A stretch of DNA of 64,000 nucleotides, taken from Panacagrimonas perspica (GTDB lineage: Bacteria > Pseudomonadota > Gammaproteobacteria > Nevskiales > Nevskiaceae). This document shows positions 8,684-17,334 of this stretch, piece after piece. The stretch spans positions 434,001-498,000 of the forward strand of contig NZ_SOBT01000008.1 in NCBI RefSeq assembly GCF_004364935.1, given 5' to 3'. The position numbers and the translations under genes were made by a program. Numbering within the stretch: the stretch's first letter is position 1; the number at the start of each line of letters is the position of its first letter. The notes below the pieces were generated by a model, which was given only the letters and a program-made list of their open reading frames with translations, made no database searches and was not told the DNA's origin.

Positions 8684-9361
8684 ATGACGACCGCCAAGCG
8701 CAAGAAGGGAAGCACGCCAGGCCGGCGCAAAGCGGCGGGCGGCGATGCGCCGCGCCTGCCACTGCATCCGGCGTTCGATCGCGACGACCAGTTCCAGAAG
8801 CGCCGACAGGTGCTGGTGCAGATCGCGATCCACCTGTTCAACCGGCACGGCTTCCACGCGACGTCGATGGAGGCGATCGCAACCGAAGTGGGCCTGACCA
8901 AGGGCACGCTCTACCACTACTACGACAGCAAGACGGACCTCGCCAGCGACTGCGTGCTCGAGTCGGTCGCGGACGGTCTGCGCATGGCGCAGAAGGCGCA
9001 CGAGGGCGGCGGCAACGGCCTGCAGAAGCTGGAGCGCTACCTGCACCTGCAGTTCGAGACGCTGGCCGGTCGCGGCGGCTCGTCGTGGATGCTCGCCGAC
9101 ATCTCGGTGCTGTCCGAGCCGCAGCAGGCGGAGGCGCGCAAGCGTTCGCGCGTGGTCGACGCGCTGGTGCAGAAGATGCTGGAAGAAGGCGTCGCCGACG
9201 GCAGCATCGTCAGCGTCGATCCCAAGGTCGCCGAGTTCTTCCTGATGGGCGCGCTGAACTGGCTGCCGCGCTGGTATTCGCCGGAAGGTTCGATGAGCAG
9301 CTCGGATCTCGCGTCGCTGTTCATCCGGATGATGTTCGACGGCTTGCGCGCCAAAACGTAG
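8684..9361 (+). CDS. TetR/AcrR family transcriptional regulator
   Basis: The 225-residue protein has a Lys/Arg-rich N-terminal extension of about 30 residues. A TetR helix-turn-helix follows (residues ~45-90) with the typical SMEAIATEVGLTKGTLYHYY, then a helical ligand-binding domain. It starts 8 bp after the ABC ATPase and is probably the last gene of the 1-9.4 kb operon, so it likely controls that operon, with an intermediate of the imported compound as effector (inference). Its stop codon TAG (9359-9361) is part of the GTAG tetranucleotide of the REP doublet that begins at 9358, so the repeat sets the C-terminus. Confidence 0.9.
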   Translation: MTTAKRKKGSTPGRRKAAGGDAPRLPLHPAFDRDDQFQKRRQVLVQIAIHLFNRHGFHATSMEAIATEVGLTKGTLYHYYDSKTDLASDCVLESVADGLRMAQKAHEGGGNGLQKLERYLHLQFETLAGRGGSSWMLADISVLSEPQQAEARKRSRVVDALVQKMLEEGVADGSIVSVDPKVAEFFLMGALNWLPRWYSPEGSMSSSDLASLFIRMMFDGLRAKT

Positions 9362-9424
9362 CCCGGGTGAAACCGGGGGTTGCGCTTGGTCATCGAGGAA
9401 ATCCCCGGGTTTCACCCGGGCTAC
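9358..9424. repeat. REP doublet (BIME-like) copy 1
   Basis: A GTAG plus CCCGGGTGAAACCGGG hairpin faces its mirror image CCCGGGTTTCACCCGGG plus CTAC, about 67 bp in all. It lies exactly between two convergent genes. The left GTAG gives the TetR stop, and the right CTAC gives, on the minus strand, the methyltransferase stop. Palindromic REPs with a GTAG head are known substrates of RAYT (TnpA-REP) enzymes. The paired hairpins may also act as a bidirectional transcription end. Confidence 0.9.
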
Positions 9425-10260
9425 GTTGACGTTTCCGCCCGAACCACGCGGACCATCCGGGCTCCGCGCTTGTCCAGGCTTCCGTCCGCGGAGCGCACGG
9501 CATCCGGAATCCGCGCGACGCCCTGCTCGAAACCGGCGTCGGCCAACGCGCGCGACGCTGCCTGTGCGGACTCGAAGTGCAGATACACACTGCCCCGCAC
9601 GAACGTCGACAGCAGACGCATGAACGCGGCCACGCCGATTCCACGGTTGTCGGCTTTCAAGTGCAGATCGGACAGATACAGCCCCGTCGGAAACCGGCGC
9701 AGCGTCGTGGCGAAGCGTCGCCACATGCCGAGAACGGCATCCGTCGGAAAATAGTTGATCAGCCCCTCGGTGATGATCGCGACGCCCTTCGTGGGATCGA
9801 GACTATCGGCGAGCTGCGCAAGCGATCGAGGCCCTGATTCGGCGAGCGCATCGAGTTCGACGACGCGGTGATTCGCGCTGGCCAGATGGGCGCGCACCAG
9901 CAGCCGGCGCTTGTGCGCGGCCATGTCCGGCAGATCCGCCTCGATATACGTGATGCGATCACCGTAACGGCGTGCGAAATCCCATCCGCGTGGTGACAGG
10001 CCGGCGGCGATCTCGATGACCTGCGACACCGCGCCGGATTCGATCGCGGCTTCGAGTTGCGCGTCGATCGACCGATGGCGTGCGAGCAGGACGCCCTCGA
10101 GCGTCGGCGTGCCGAGACGACGCGACACGGCGTTGAGCGGTCGCAGGCCGTGATACATCACGCGTCCCTGCGCCGTGGCCAGCGACGGATGCGACAGCCC
10201 GTTGTGGAACCAGGTGTAGCCCGTGTAGTGCGCGGTGGGACTGATGCGGTCAGTCGCCAC
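9421..10260 (-). CDS. Class I SAM-dependent methyltransferase, LCM (leucine carboxyl methyltransferase) type
   Basis: The 279-residue product starts at a GTG with a good AAGGAG 8 nt upstream and overlaps the end of the serine hydrolase gene by 11 bp, so the two are translationally coupled. The SAM-binding loop is the LCM-family variant VIEIAAGLSPRG near residues 78-90. A second motif, TYIEADLPDMAAHKR near 107, and ITEGLINYF near 152 support the family. Such enzymes methylate carboxyl or hydroxyl groups of small molecules or protein C-termini; the bacterial ones are mostly uncharacterised. The TAG stop is supplied by the REP doublet at 9358-9424. Confidence 0.85.
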   Translation of the reverse strand: MATDRISPTAHYTGYTWFHNGLSHPSLATAQGRVMYHGLRPLNAVSRRLGTPTLEGVLLARHRSIDAQLEAAIESGAVSQVIEIAAGLSPRGWDFARRYGDRITYIEADLPDMAAHKRRLLVRAHLASANHRVVELDALAESGPRSLAQLADSLDPTKGVAIITEGLINYFPTDAVLGMWRRFATTLRRFPTGLYLSDLHLKADNRGIGVAAFMRLLSTFVRGSVYLHFESAQAASRALADAGFEQGVARIPDAVRSADGSLDKRGARMVRVVRAETST

Positions 10261-11548
10261 GGCGAGGCTCCTTCACCGGCTTGCAGTGATGGCTGATCGC
10301 CCACAGCACGCGGCCGAGCGACGGGATGCTCGCGGGCGCCATCGATTTTCCGGTGTTGAGCAGCGCAACCGAAATATCGCGCTCCGGGTCGGCCCAGCAC
10401 ACGATGTTGATGAAGCCCAGGTGCCCGTAGGCATGTGCGCAGGTGCCGCCATACAAGCCGAACGGCCGCTCGCCGAGAATGAAGCCGGGCGAGAAGCGGA
10501 TCGGCACCAGCAGGGTGCGGTCGATCTGGATCTTGCTCACCGGCGCGATCGCCGCGGCGATGGTCTGCGGCTTGAGCACGCGCCGGCCTTCGAACGTGCC
10601 GCCGTTGAGCAGCATCTCGTAGAGGCGGCTCGACTCGTCGGCCGTCGAATAGATGTTGGCGGCGGGCACGACCGAGGACAGGAACTCCGGCCTGTTCGAC
10701 ACCGGCGCCAGTTCCTCGAAGGCCACCCCGAGTGCGCGCTTGGCGACGAGGTTGAGCGGGAACACCAGCTTCGGACCGGTCGAGTAGTTCAGCGTCAGAT
10801 CGCGGTCGCGGTGCTCTTCCGGAAGCCCGTACGTGAAGTGGCGGCATCCCAGCGGCTCGGCGAGTTCTTCGCGCATGACCTGGGGCAGGGGCCGCCCGCT
10901 GGCCCGTCGCACCAGCTCGCCGACGATGTAGCCGGCCGTCACCGCGTGATACGACTGCTGCTGGCCGACGCTGGCGCTGGGCTTGGCGCCGCAGAGCAGG
11001 CGGATGACCTCGTCCCAGTTCGTCAGAAGCTTCGCGTCGACTTCCTTGATCGGCAGCGCGGGGATGCCGGCGCGATGGGCCAGCAGTTCGCGCACCGTGG
11101 TCCGGCCCTTGCCATGCGCGGCGTACTCGGGGATGTAGTCGGCGACCTTGTCGTCGAGCTGGAACTTTCCGAGCTCGACCATCTTGTGCGCGAGAACCGC
11201 GGTGACCGACTTGGACGCCGAGAACAGGCAGATCGGCATGTCGGTGCGCAGCAGCGCCTTCTCGGTCTCCTCGGTATCTCCTGGCCCGTTGCCGCGGGCG
11301 TGGCCGATCGCGCGATCCAGCACGACCTTGCCGCGCCGGCGGATCACGAGCTGGATGCCGGGGTGCAGGCCGGTGCGATACATCGCCTCGACGCTGTGCC
11401 AGATCTTGTCGACTGCGCCGGGCTTCAGGTCCGCGTCCTGCGGGCGGCTCTCGCCCCTTGGTCCGTATTGCGTCACCGACGCGAGGTCGCGGGGGACTGC
11501 GATGAGGTTGCGGGTTCGCAGCATGGGCGCGGATTCAGGAGTTGGCAT
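10250..11548 (-). CDS. Serine hydrolase, beta-lactamase/class C family (esterase-like)
   Basis: Residues from ATG 11548 give a 432-residue protein; a second ATG at 11524 is equally possible because neither has a clear Shine-Dalgarno. The catalytic SxxK motif is in CLFSASKSVTAV. A Tyr motif region QQSYHAVTAGYIVGEL and YGHLGFINIV near the C-terminus match the beta-lactamase-related esterase family (EstB-like), which cleaves small esters or lactones, rather than a true beta-lactamase. No signal peptide is evident, so it is probably cytoplasmic. It is coupled to the downstream methyltransferase gene and divergent from the class II aldolase gene. Substrate unknown. Confidence 0.88.
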   Translation of the reverse strand: MPTPESAPMLRTRNLIAVPRDLASVTQYGPRGESRPQDADLKPGAVDKIWHSVEAMYRTGLHPGIQLVIRRRGKVVLDRAIGHARGNGPGDTEETEKALLRTDMPICLFSASKSVTAVLAHKMVELGKFQLDDKVADYIPEYAAHGKGRTTVRELLAHRAGIPALPIKEVDAKLLTNWDEVIRLLCGAKPSASVGQQQSYHAVTAGYIVGELVRRASGRPLPQVMREELAEPLGCRHFTYGLPEEHRDRDLTLNYSTGPKLVFPLNLVAKRALGVAFEELAPVSNRPEFLSSVVPAANIYSTADESSRLYEMLLNGGTFEGRRVLKPQTIAAAIAPVSKIQIDRTLLVPIRFSPGFILGERPFGLYGGTCAHAYGHLGFINIVCWADPERDISVALLNTGKSMAPASIPSLGRVLWAISHHCKPVKEPRRGD

Positions 11549-11724
11549 CGGGGCCGCGATTGCAGGCCCTGGGCGCAGCGGGGTCAATGTCGGTTGCGCC
11601 ACGCGCGGGCCGCCATGCGGTGTGCGCGAGAGGGGAGCAGGGCGTGACCGCATCCTCCATGCCCGGTTCGCTGGATTACAGTACGGGCCTGCGATCCCGC
11701 ATCGCGCGAGTCGAGGAGAACGAC

Positions 11725-12501
11725 ATGAATGCAGTGCTCAAGCCCAGCACCCTCTCGGTGCGGGATCAGGTTTCGAAGGAAGAGTGGGATCTGCGTGTGG
11801 ACCTCGCCGCGGCCTACCGGCTCGTCGCGCTGTTCGGCTGGGACGATCTGGTGTTCACGCATATCTCCGCGCGCCTGCCGGGGCCGGATCATCACTTCCT
11901 GATCAATCCCTACGGCTGGATGTTCGAGGAGATCACCGCGTCGTCGCTGGTGAAGATCGACCTGGCGGGCAAGAAGGTCATGGAGTCGCCGTACGACATC
12001 AATCCCGCCGGCTTCACGATCCACTCCGCGATCCACGCCGCGCGCGACGAAGTGGTGTGTGCGATGCACACGCATTCGATCAATGGCGTGGCGGTGTCGG
12101 CGCAGAAGGGCGGCCTGCTGCCGCTGTCGCAGACGGCGGTGATCGCGGGCGCGTCGCTGGCGTATCACGACTACGAAGGCATCGCGCTGTACGAGGACGA
12201 GAAGCCGCGCCTGGTCGGCGACCTCGGCAAGAAGTGGACGATGATGCTGCGCAACCACGGCCTGCTGACCTTGGGCAAGAACTGCGCGGATGCGTTCATG
12301 CGCATGTACTACCTGGAAGCCGCCTGCATGATCCAGGTGCGTGCCCAGGCCGGCGGCGGCGAACTCAACCGCGTCCCGCAGAACGTGCTCGACAACATCG
12401 ACGAGCAGATGGACATGGCCACGCGCGGGCAGTTCGGGTCGCTGGCGTGGCCGGGTCTGTTGCGCAAGCTCGATCGGCGCAATCCCGGGTACAAGGACTG
12501 A
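11725..12501 (+). CDS. Class II aldolase/adducin family protein
   Basis: ATG 11725 follows GAGGAG (11713-11718) with 6-nt spacing; earlier in-frame starts lack a ribosome site and overlap the divergent gene. The 258-residue protein shows the family metal site: DDLVFTHISAR, MHTHSINGVAVSA (the first two His ligands) and MLRNHGLLTLG (a further His). Members are zinc lyases (fuculose-phosphate aldolase-like) or decarboxylases. Sequences like this one, with VSKEEWDLRVDLAAAYR at the N-terminus, form an adducin-like subgroup with unknown substrates. Monocistronic, followed by a REP doublet. Confidence 0.9.
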   Translation: MNAVLKPSTLSVRDQVSKEEWDLRVDLAAAYRLVALFGWDDLVFTHISARLPGPDHHFLINPYGWMFEEITASSLVKIDLAGKKVMESPYDINPAGFTIHSAIHAARDEVVCAMHTHSINGVAVSAQKGGLLPLSQTAVIAGASLAYHDYEGIALYEDEKPRLVGDLGKKWTMMLRNHGLLTLGKNCADAFMRMYYLEAACMIQVRAQAGGGELNRVPQNVLDNIDEQMDMATRGQFGSLAWPGLLRKLDRRNPGYKD

Positions 12502-12629
12502 GAGAGATCTGCTCGGCTACGCGGTCGGTGAAGTTTGCCGGTGCTCGGAGGTTGTTCGGATCGGCGCGCGGTAGAGAGCAGGGCGTGGAAAGCGATTGCG
12601 CCGAAGGCCTGAAAAGATCTGCGCAAACC

Positions 12630-12686
12630 GTAGCCCGGACGAAGTCCGGGGCTTTTCCTCGAATTGCGAAAGAAGCCCCGGGCTAC
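12630..12686. repeat. REP doublet (BIME-like) copy 2
   Basis: GTAG plus CCCGGACGAAGTCCGGGG on the left and a shortened right half CCCCGGGCTAC. It lies between the convergent aldolase and alpha/beta hydrolase genes. The CTAC at 12683-12686 read on the minus strand is the TAG stop of the hydrolase gene. Confidence 0.85.
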
Positions 12687-13894
12687 GGGGATGACAGGTG
12701 CTCGGCGATCGTGCGGATCAGAGCGCGATAGAACGCAGGGCGCGGAAAACGATTGCGCCCGAAGTTGAACGTCAGGTAACTCACGCCCCAATGATGCGTG
12801 CGCACCGCACCCAGATGCAGGCGTCGCTGCGGCGGAATCTGCGCCGCTTCGGGAATCAGGTTGTCCGGTAGCGCGACCTGGCCATCGTTGTAGACCGTGA
12901 TCGCATCGGTGATCAGGGCCTGCCGGTACAGGGCGTAGTCGTCGAGATTGAACTGCCACCAGCGGCGACGATAGTCGGCCAGCGGCATCACGGCCGCGAT
13001 CGAGAAGTAGTGCAACTCCGGCGGAAGCTGCGGCGCGTACTCGCGCAGCCGTGTCTGTCGCACCTCGTGGCCCAGTGCCTGCACGCCGCCCTCCATGTCG
13101 GCCAGCAACTGCGGCGTGCCCAGGCCCACGAGCTTGGCGATCAGCGGATGCCGCGCGCAGAACGCGATCAGCCGGCGCATCGAGAAGAATCGTGGCGTCT
13201 CGTGCATGACGTCGTCGGCGAGATATGAGCCGCCGATGTCTCCGCACATGCCGACGAAAGCCACTGTGCGGGACAACAATTCCCGGCCCGGCAGGGCGCC
13301 GCTGTTCATCGCGGCCAGCAGTTCGAGCGACAGCGGCGCACCGTAGGAATAGCCGACGAAGACCAGGCGATAACCATCGGCGATCCACCGCCGCAGGTGC
13401 GTGCTGTCGGTCAGCATCGAGAACATCGTCGGCACGATGTGCCGCGAATCGGCGTTCGAGCGCGGATAGCGCAGGTACAGCACCTTCATGCCGTCGCCGC
13501 GGCCGAATTCCTGTTCGCGCAGCGGTCCGCCCGCGGTCTGCGGCGCATGCAGCATCACCACGTGATGGGGCGAGTCGCGACGCTGGATCTGTTCGTGCCA
13601 AGAGTAGTTGCGCAGCGTCTCGTGCGTGAAGCCCGGCACGACGACGAGCGCGAGCTTGTGCCGTTGGTGGAAGTCGGCATCCATCGGCGAAAGCGGCGGC
13701 GACGATGGCAGCGCATCGACGTCCGCAGCGCTGTATTCGAGCTTGGCCAGGTCGAGGTCACGCTCGGGGTCGAAGATGCGCAGGAACTCGAGCGGGGTCG
13801 GGCGCCAGGTGTGACGTGCGATGAACGCACCGTCGCGGCCCTCGGCTTTCAGCTCCGCGACGAAATGGACATGAAACCGGCTGGCCGCGTCCAT
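12683..13894 (-). CDS. Alpha/beta hydrolase-like protein
   Basis: ATG 13894 has AGGGAGA 5 nt upstream; the open frame extends further back but without a ribosome site. The 403-residue product has a hydrolase core with LALVVVPGFTHETL (oxyanion region) and the nucleophile elbow GYSYGAPLSLEL, a GxSxG serine. A late segment with HHWGVSY could hold the catalytic His. No signal peptide is visible. I do not recognise a named family. It is divergent from the sterol-desaturase-like gene with a 71-bp gap, which suggests linked expression. The stop codon is provided by REP doublet copy 2. Confidence 0.75.
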   Translation of the reverse strand: MDAASRFHVHFVAELKAEGRDGAFIARHTWRPTPLEFLRIFDPERDLDLAKLEYSAADVDALPSSPPLSPMDADFHQRHKLALVVVPGFTHETLRNYSWHEQIQRRDSPHHVVMLHAPQTAGGPLREQEFGRGDGMKVLYLRYPRSNADSRHIVPTMFSMLTDSTHLRRWIADGYRLVFVGYSYGAPLSLELLAAMNSGALPGRELLSRTVAFVGMCGDIGGSYLADDVMHETPRFFSMRRLIAFCARHPLIAKLVGLGTPQLLADMEGGVQALGHEVRQTRLREYAPQLPPELHYFSIAAVMPLADYRRRWWQFNLDDYALYRQALITDAITVYNDGQVALPDNLIPEAAQIPPQRRLHLGAVRTHHWGVSYLTFNFGRNRFPRPAFYRALIRTIAEHLSSP

Positions 13895-13965
13895 GCAGTC
13901 TCCCTGAGGTCGTTTTACCCGTTCGGACGATTCTCCGGCCGGCCATCGGCAGCCACAATGTCCGC

Positions 13966-14877
13966 ATGGAAAACCTGGAGTGGCTGTCCCGTTACCTGCT
14001 GGTCCTCGGCATCCCGTACTTCCTGGTGCTGATGGCACTGGAGTTGTGGGCGCTGCACGGACGCGGCCGGACGACGGCGGCCAAGGGTTACGAATGGCGC
14101 GACAGCGCCACCAGCGTATCGATGGGTGCCCTCAAGCTGGTGGTGATGATCGGCTGCGCGCTCTACACGGTGCCGCTGTTCGCATGGGTCTACGAACACC
14201 GCGTTTTCACCCTGTCACCGCTGGTCTGGTGGACCTGGGTGCTGCTCTTCTTCGCCGACGATTTCACGTACTACTGGTATCACCGCTTCGCCCATCGCGT
14301 GCGCCTGTTGTGGAGCGAGCACGTCAATCACCATTCGAGCGAGCACTACAACCTGAGCACGGCCTTGCGACAGTCCACGCTGGGGCCGGCGTTCCTGTTC
14401 GTCTACTGGCTGCCGCTGGCCTGGATCGGCTTCCATCCGGCGGCCATCGCCGTGCAGTTCGGGCTCAACCTGCTGTACCAGTTCTGGATCCACACCGAGA
14501 CGGTTGGGAATCTGGGCGTGTTCGAGAAGGTGTTCAACACGCCCTCGCACCACCGCGTTCACCACGGCAGCAACGGCATCTACCTCGACCGCAATTACGC
14601 CGGCATCCTGATCATCTGGGACAAGCTGTTCGGCACCTTCCAGCCCGAGCGCAAGGACGTGCCGGTGCGCTACGGCCTGGTGCACGACATCAAGACGTTC
14701 CGGATCGGCACCGTGATCTTCCACGAGCTGGCGTTCATCGTTCGCCAGGCCTGGAACGCCAAGGGCCTGCGCAACAAGCTCGGCTGGATCTTAGGTCCGC
14801 CGGAATGGTCACCCGAGGGCCCGCGCTGGCCCGACGATCATCCGCAGGCCGTCGCCGCCAGGAATCAGGCGAGCTGA
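13966..14877 (+). CDS. Sterol desaturase/fatty acid hydroxylase superfamily membrane protein
   Basis: This 303-residue integral membrane enzyme carries the di-iron histidine boxes of the superfamily: WYHRFAHR, HVNHHSSEHYN and HRVHHGSNG, between four or so hydrophobic segments. Such enzymes insert hydroxyl groups or double bonds into sterols, carotenoids or acyl chains using O2. The substrate cannot be assigned; the LSTALRQS sequence after the second box is common in bacterial alkylglycerol-monooxygenase-like members. Its 3' end overlaps the convergent MocR gene by 13 bp. Confidence 0.9.
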   Translation: MENLEWLSRYLLVLGIPYFLVLMALELWALHGRGRTTAAKGYEWRDSATSVSMGALKLVVMIGCALYTVPLFAWVYEHRVFTLSPLVWWTWVLLFFADDFTYYWYHRFAHRVRLLWSEHVNHHSSEHYNLSTALRQSTLGPAFLFVYWLPLAWIGFHPAAIAVQFGLNLLYQFWIHTETVGNLGVFEKVFNTPSHHRVHHGSNGIYLDRNYAGILIIWDKLFGTFQPERKDVPVRYGLVHDIKTFRIGTVIFHELAFIVRQAWNAKGLRNKLGWILGPPEWSPEGPRWPDDHPQAVAARNQAS

Positions 14878-16295
14878 GCGGCGAGTGCGCCCAGGCGCGC
14901 GATGCCGGCACGCAGCGTGGCGTCCCAGGGATGCCCGTGATTGAGGCGCACGCAGTTGCGGTAGGCGCGGCGCGCCGAGAACATCGGACCCGGCGACAGG
15001 CCGATGCCTTCGGCTGAGGCCAGGCGATGCAATTCGAGCGCGTCGACGCGCTCCGGCAGTTCCACCCAGGTGAAGTAGCCACCTTGCGCGCGCGTCGCGC
15101 GCGTGCCGTCGGGGAAATGCCTCGTGATGGCGGCCAGCATCTCTTCCTGTTGCGAGGCGAGCCGGCGTCGCAGGCGCCGCAGATGGGTTTCATAGCCGCC
15201 GCGCCCGAAGTAATCCGCCAAGCCTTCCTGCGCCGGGATGTTCGTGGCCAGGCTGCTCATCGTCTTGAGGCGCTCCAGCCGCGGCGCATGGCGTCCGCCC
15301 GCGACCCAGCCGATGCGCCAGCCCGGCGCCAGGCATTTCGCGAACCCGCCGCAGTGCAGGACCAGGCCGTCCCGATCGAAGCACTTGTAAGGTCGCGGTG
15401 CACGCGCGCCGTAGTACAGCTCGCCATAGACGTCGTCCTCGATCAGCGGAATGCCGCGTTCCGCCAGCAGGCGCACGATCTGCGGCCGCCGCGTGTCGGG
15501 AACCGTGGCACCGAGCGGATTCTGGAAGCTGCTCATGAACCAGCACGCGGCGACGGGCTGCGCATCGAGCACTTCGCGCAGCGATTCCAGATCGATGCCG
15601 TCGATCGGATCGGTGCGCACCTCGGCAGCACGCAGCCCGAGCCGCTCGATGGCCTGCAGCGCGCCGTAGAAAGCTGGCGATTCGATGGCCACGACGTCGC
15701 CCGGCTTCGTCACCGCCTGCAGGCACAGGTTCAGCGCTTCCATGGCGCCGTTGGTGACCAGGATGCCGTCGGCGCCCACCTCGACCCCCGATGCCAGGTA
15801 ACGGCGCGCGATCTCGTTGCGCAAGGCCAGGCTCCCGGGCGGCAGATCGGTGACCGTCGTCCACGGATCCAGGCCACGCGTGCTGCGCGACAGCGAGGCG
15901 GCGAGCGCATCGAGCGGAAACAGCAGCGGGCTCGGGAAGGCCGAACCGAAGGGCAGCAGGCGGCGTTCGCGCGTCGCCCCGAGGATGTGGAACACCAGGT
16001 CCGACACGTCGACGGGCACCGCCAGCGGGTCGGTCGGCCGCGCCGCGACCGAGGGCGCCGGCGGGCCGGACGCGACGAAATAGCCCGAGCGCGGCCGGCT
16101 CTCGATCAGCCCGCGTGCCTCCAGCAGCGCGTAGGATTGCAGCACGGTGGCTTGGCTGACCGCTCGCCGGCTGCGCAGCGTGCGTACCGAGGGCAGGCGA
16201 CTGCCGGGCGGGAGCGTCCCCGCGGCGATCATCTGCTGGATGTCCTCGGCGAGTTGTTCGTACAGGCTCATGGCAAGGCGGGTGGGGGCGGCCAA
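14865..16295 (-). CDS. MocR-type regulator: GntR winged helix fused to PLP aminotransferase domain
   Basis: The 476-residue protein starts at ATG 16295, with an alternative at 16271 (MSLYEQLAEDI). Residues ~10-80 form a GntR winged helix (LPSVRTLRSRRAVSQATV). The rest is a fold-type I aminotransferase domain with SFQNPLGATVPDTRR, IEDDVYGELYYG and the lysine-containing HCGGFAKCLAPGWRIGW. MocR proteins (PdxR, GabR, TauR) use a PLP ligand to regulate vitamin B6, GABA or taurine genes, and usually control a divergent neighbour. The divergent neighbour here is the DUF2970-cytochrome operon at 16385. That gene pair is not a known MocR target, so the regulon is open. Confidence 0.92.
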   Translation of the reverse strand: MAAPTRLAMSLYEQLAEDIQQMIAAGTLPPGSRLPSVRTLRSRRAVSQATVLQSYALLEARGLIESRPRSGYFVASGPPAPSVAARPTDPLAVPVDVSDLVFHILGATRERRLLPFGSAFPSPLLFPLDALAASLSRSTRGLDPWTTVTDLPPGSLALRNEIARRYLASGVEVGADGILVTNGAMEALNLCLQAVTKPGDVVAIESPAFYGALQAIERLGLRAAEVRTDPIDGIDLESLREVLDAQPVAACWFMSSFQNPLGATVPDTRRPQIVRLLAERGIPLIEDDVYGELYYGARAPRPYKCFDRDGLVLHCGGFAKCLAPGWRIGWVAGGRHAPRLERLKTMSSLATNIPAQEGLADYFGRGGYETHLRRLRRRLASQQEEMLAAITRHFPDGTRATRAQGGYFTWVELPERVDALELHRLASAEGIGLSPGPMFSARRAYRNCVRLNHGHPWDATLRAGIARLGALAAQLA

Positions 16296-16384
16296 CTGCT
16301 ACGCCCCGATTTTGAGCCATCTGTGTCTACGGGGTCGGGCGGCCCAGACCTAAAATTCCCGTATCGAACCACCGGAGTCGAGCC

Positions 16385-16633
16385 ATGCAGACCCTCACGC
16401 CCGCATCCCCGCAGCGCCCGCAGCCCGAAGAGCGCGTCGGCATCATCGCGACGATCGCCAGCGTCCTGTCGGCTTTCGGTGGCGTGCAGAGCTCGAAAGC
16501 ACGCGAACGCGACTTCTCGCGCGGCTCGCCGGTGCTGTTCTTCGCGGTCGCGGTGGCCCTGACGGCGGGGTTTGCGCTCACGCTGATCACGGTGGCCCGG
16601 ATCGTCGTCGGCCGAGTGGCAGGCGCGGGATGA
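16385..16633 (+). CDS. DUF2970 small membrane protein
   Basis: The 82-residue protein contains the DUF2970 signature LSAFGGVQSSKARERDFSRG, followed by one transmembrane helix (residues ~50-75). Function is unknown; the family is usual in proteobacteria and is often near respiratory genes. A CGGAG lies 8 nt upstream of ATG and a TAAAAT box at 16351-16356 could be the -10. Its TGA overlaps the ATG of the first cytochrome c gene, giving an operon DUF2970-cyt c-cyt c. Confidence 0.88.
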   Translation: MQTLTPASPQRPQPEERVGIIATIASVLSAFGGVQSSKARERDFSRGSPVLFFAVAVALTAGFALTLITVARIVVGRVAGAG

Positions 16634-17334
16634 ACGCGAAGCGCTTCAGGCAGTTCTGCGTCGCGGTGTCGGCGCTGGCGGCGGCCTTCACCGTCGCCGC
16701 CGACGACCGCGACAGCTTTGCGCAGCGCATGCGTCCTTGCGTCGCCTGCCACGGCGAACAGGGCCGCGCCACGCCGGACGGGTTCTTTCCGCGCATCGCC
16801 GGCAAGCCGGCCGGCTATCTGTTCGAGCAATTGCTGAATTTTCGCGATGGCCGCCGGCAACACGCCGAGATGAGTTATCTGCTCGATCGCCAGAGCGAGA
16901 CCTACCTGTTGCAGATGGCCCAGCACTTCGCCGCGATCGAGCTGCCGTATCCGGCGCCGGTGAGCGTCTCGCGCGAGCCGGCGATCCTGGCGCTCGGCGA
17001 GAAGCTGGTCCGGCAGGGCGACGCGACGCGCAAGATCCCGGCCTGCAGCGCCTGCCACGGCGAGCGCCTGACCGGTATCGAACCCGCCGTGCCCGGGCTG
17101 CTCGGCCTGCCGCACGACTACCTGGTCGCGCAGATCGGGTCCTGGAGAGAACATTCCCGCAAGGGACGCGCGCCCGACTGCATGGCCGAGATCGCACGGG
17201 ACCTGCAGCCGGCCGACGTCGAAGCCGTCGCGGCCTGGCTGGCAGCGCAGCCGGTTCCTGTTCCTTCGTCACCGCGTCACGAGCCCCTGCTGGATCCGCC
17301 GACGCGTTGCGGCAGCCTGGAGCCACGGTCATGA
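16630..17334 (+). CDS. Periplasmic dihaem cytochrome c (c4-like)
   Basis: The 234-residue product has a Sec signal peptide (cleavage near residue 24) and two haem-binding CxxCH motifs, CVACH near residue 37 and CSACH near 143, each leading a class I cytochrome c domain. The two-domain layout resembles cytochrome c4, an electron carrier to terminal oxidases. Start and stop both overlap neighbours by 4 bp (ATGA), so it is co-translated with DUF2970 and the triheme cytochrome that follows. Confidence 0.9.
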   Translation: MNAKRFRQFCVAVSALAAAFTVAADDRDSFAQRMRPCVACHGEQGRATPDGFFPRIAGKPAGYLFEQLLNFRDGRRQHAEMSYLLDRQSETYLLQMAQHFAAIELPYPAPVSVSREPAILALGEKLVRQGDATRKIPACSACHGERLTGIEPAVPGLLGLPHDYLVAQIGSWREHSRKGRAPDCMAEIARDLQPADVEAVAAWLAAQPVPVPSSPRHEPLLDPPTRCGSLEPRS

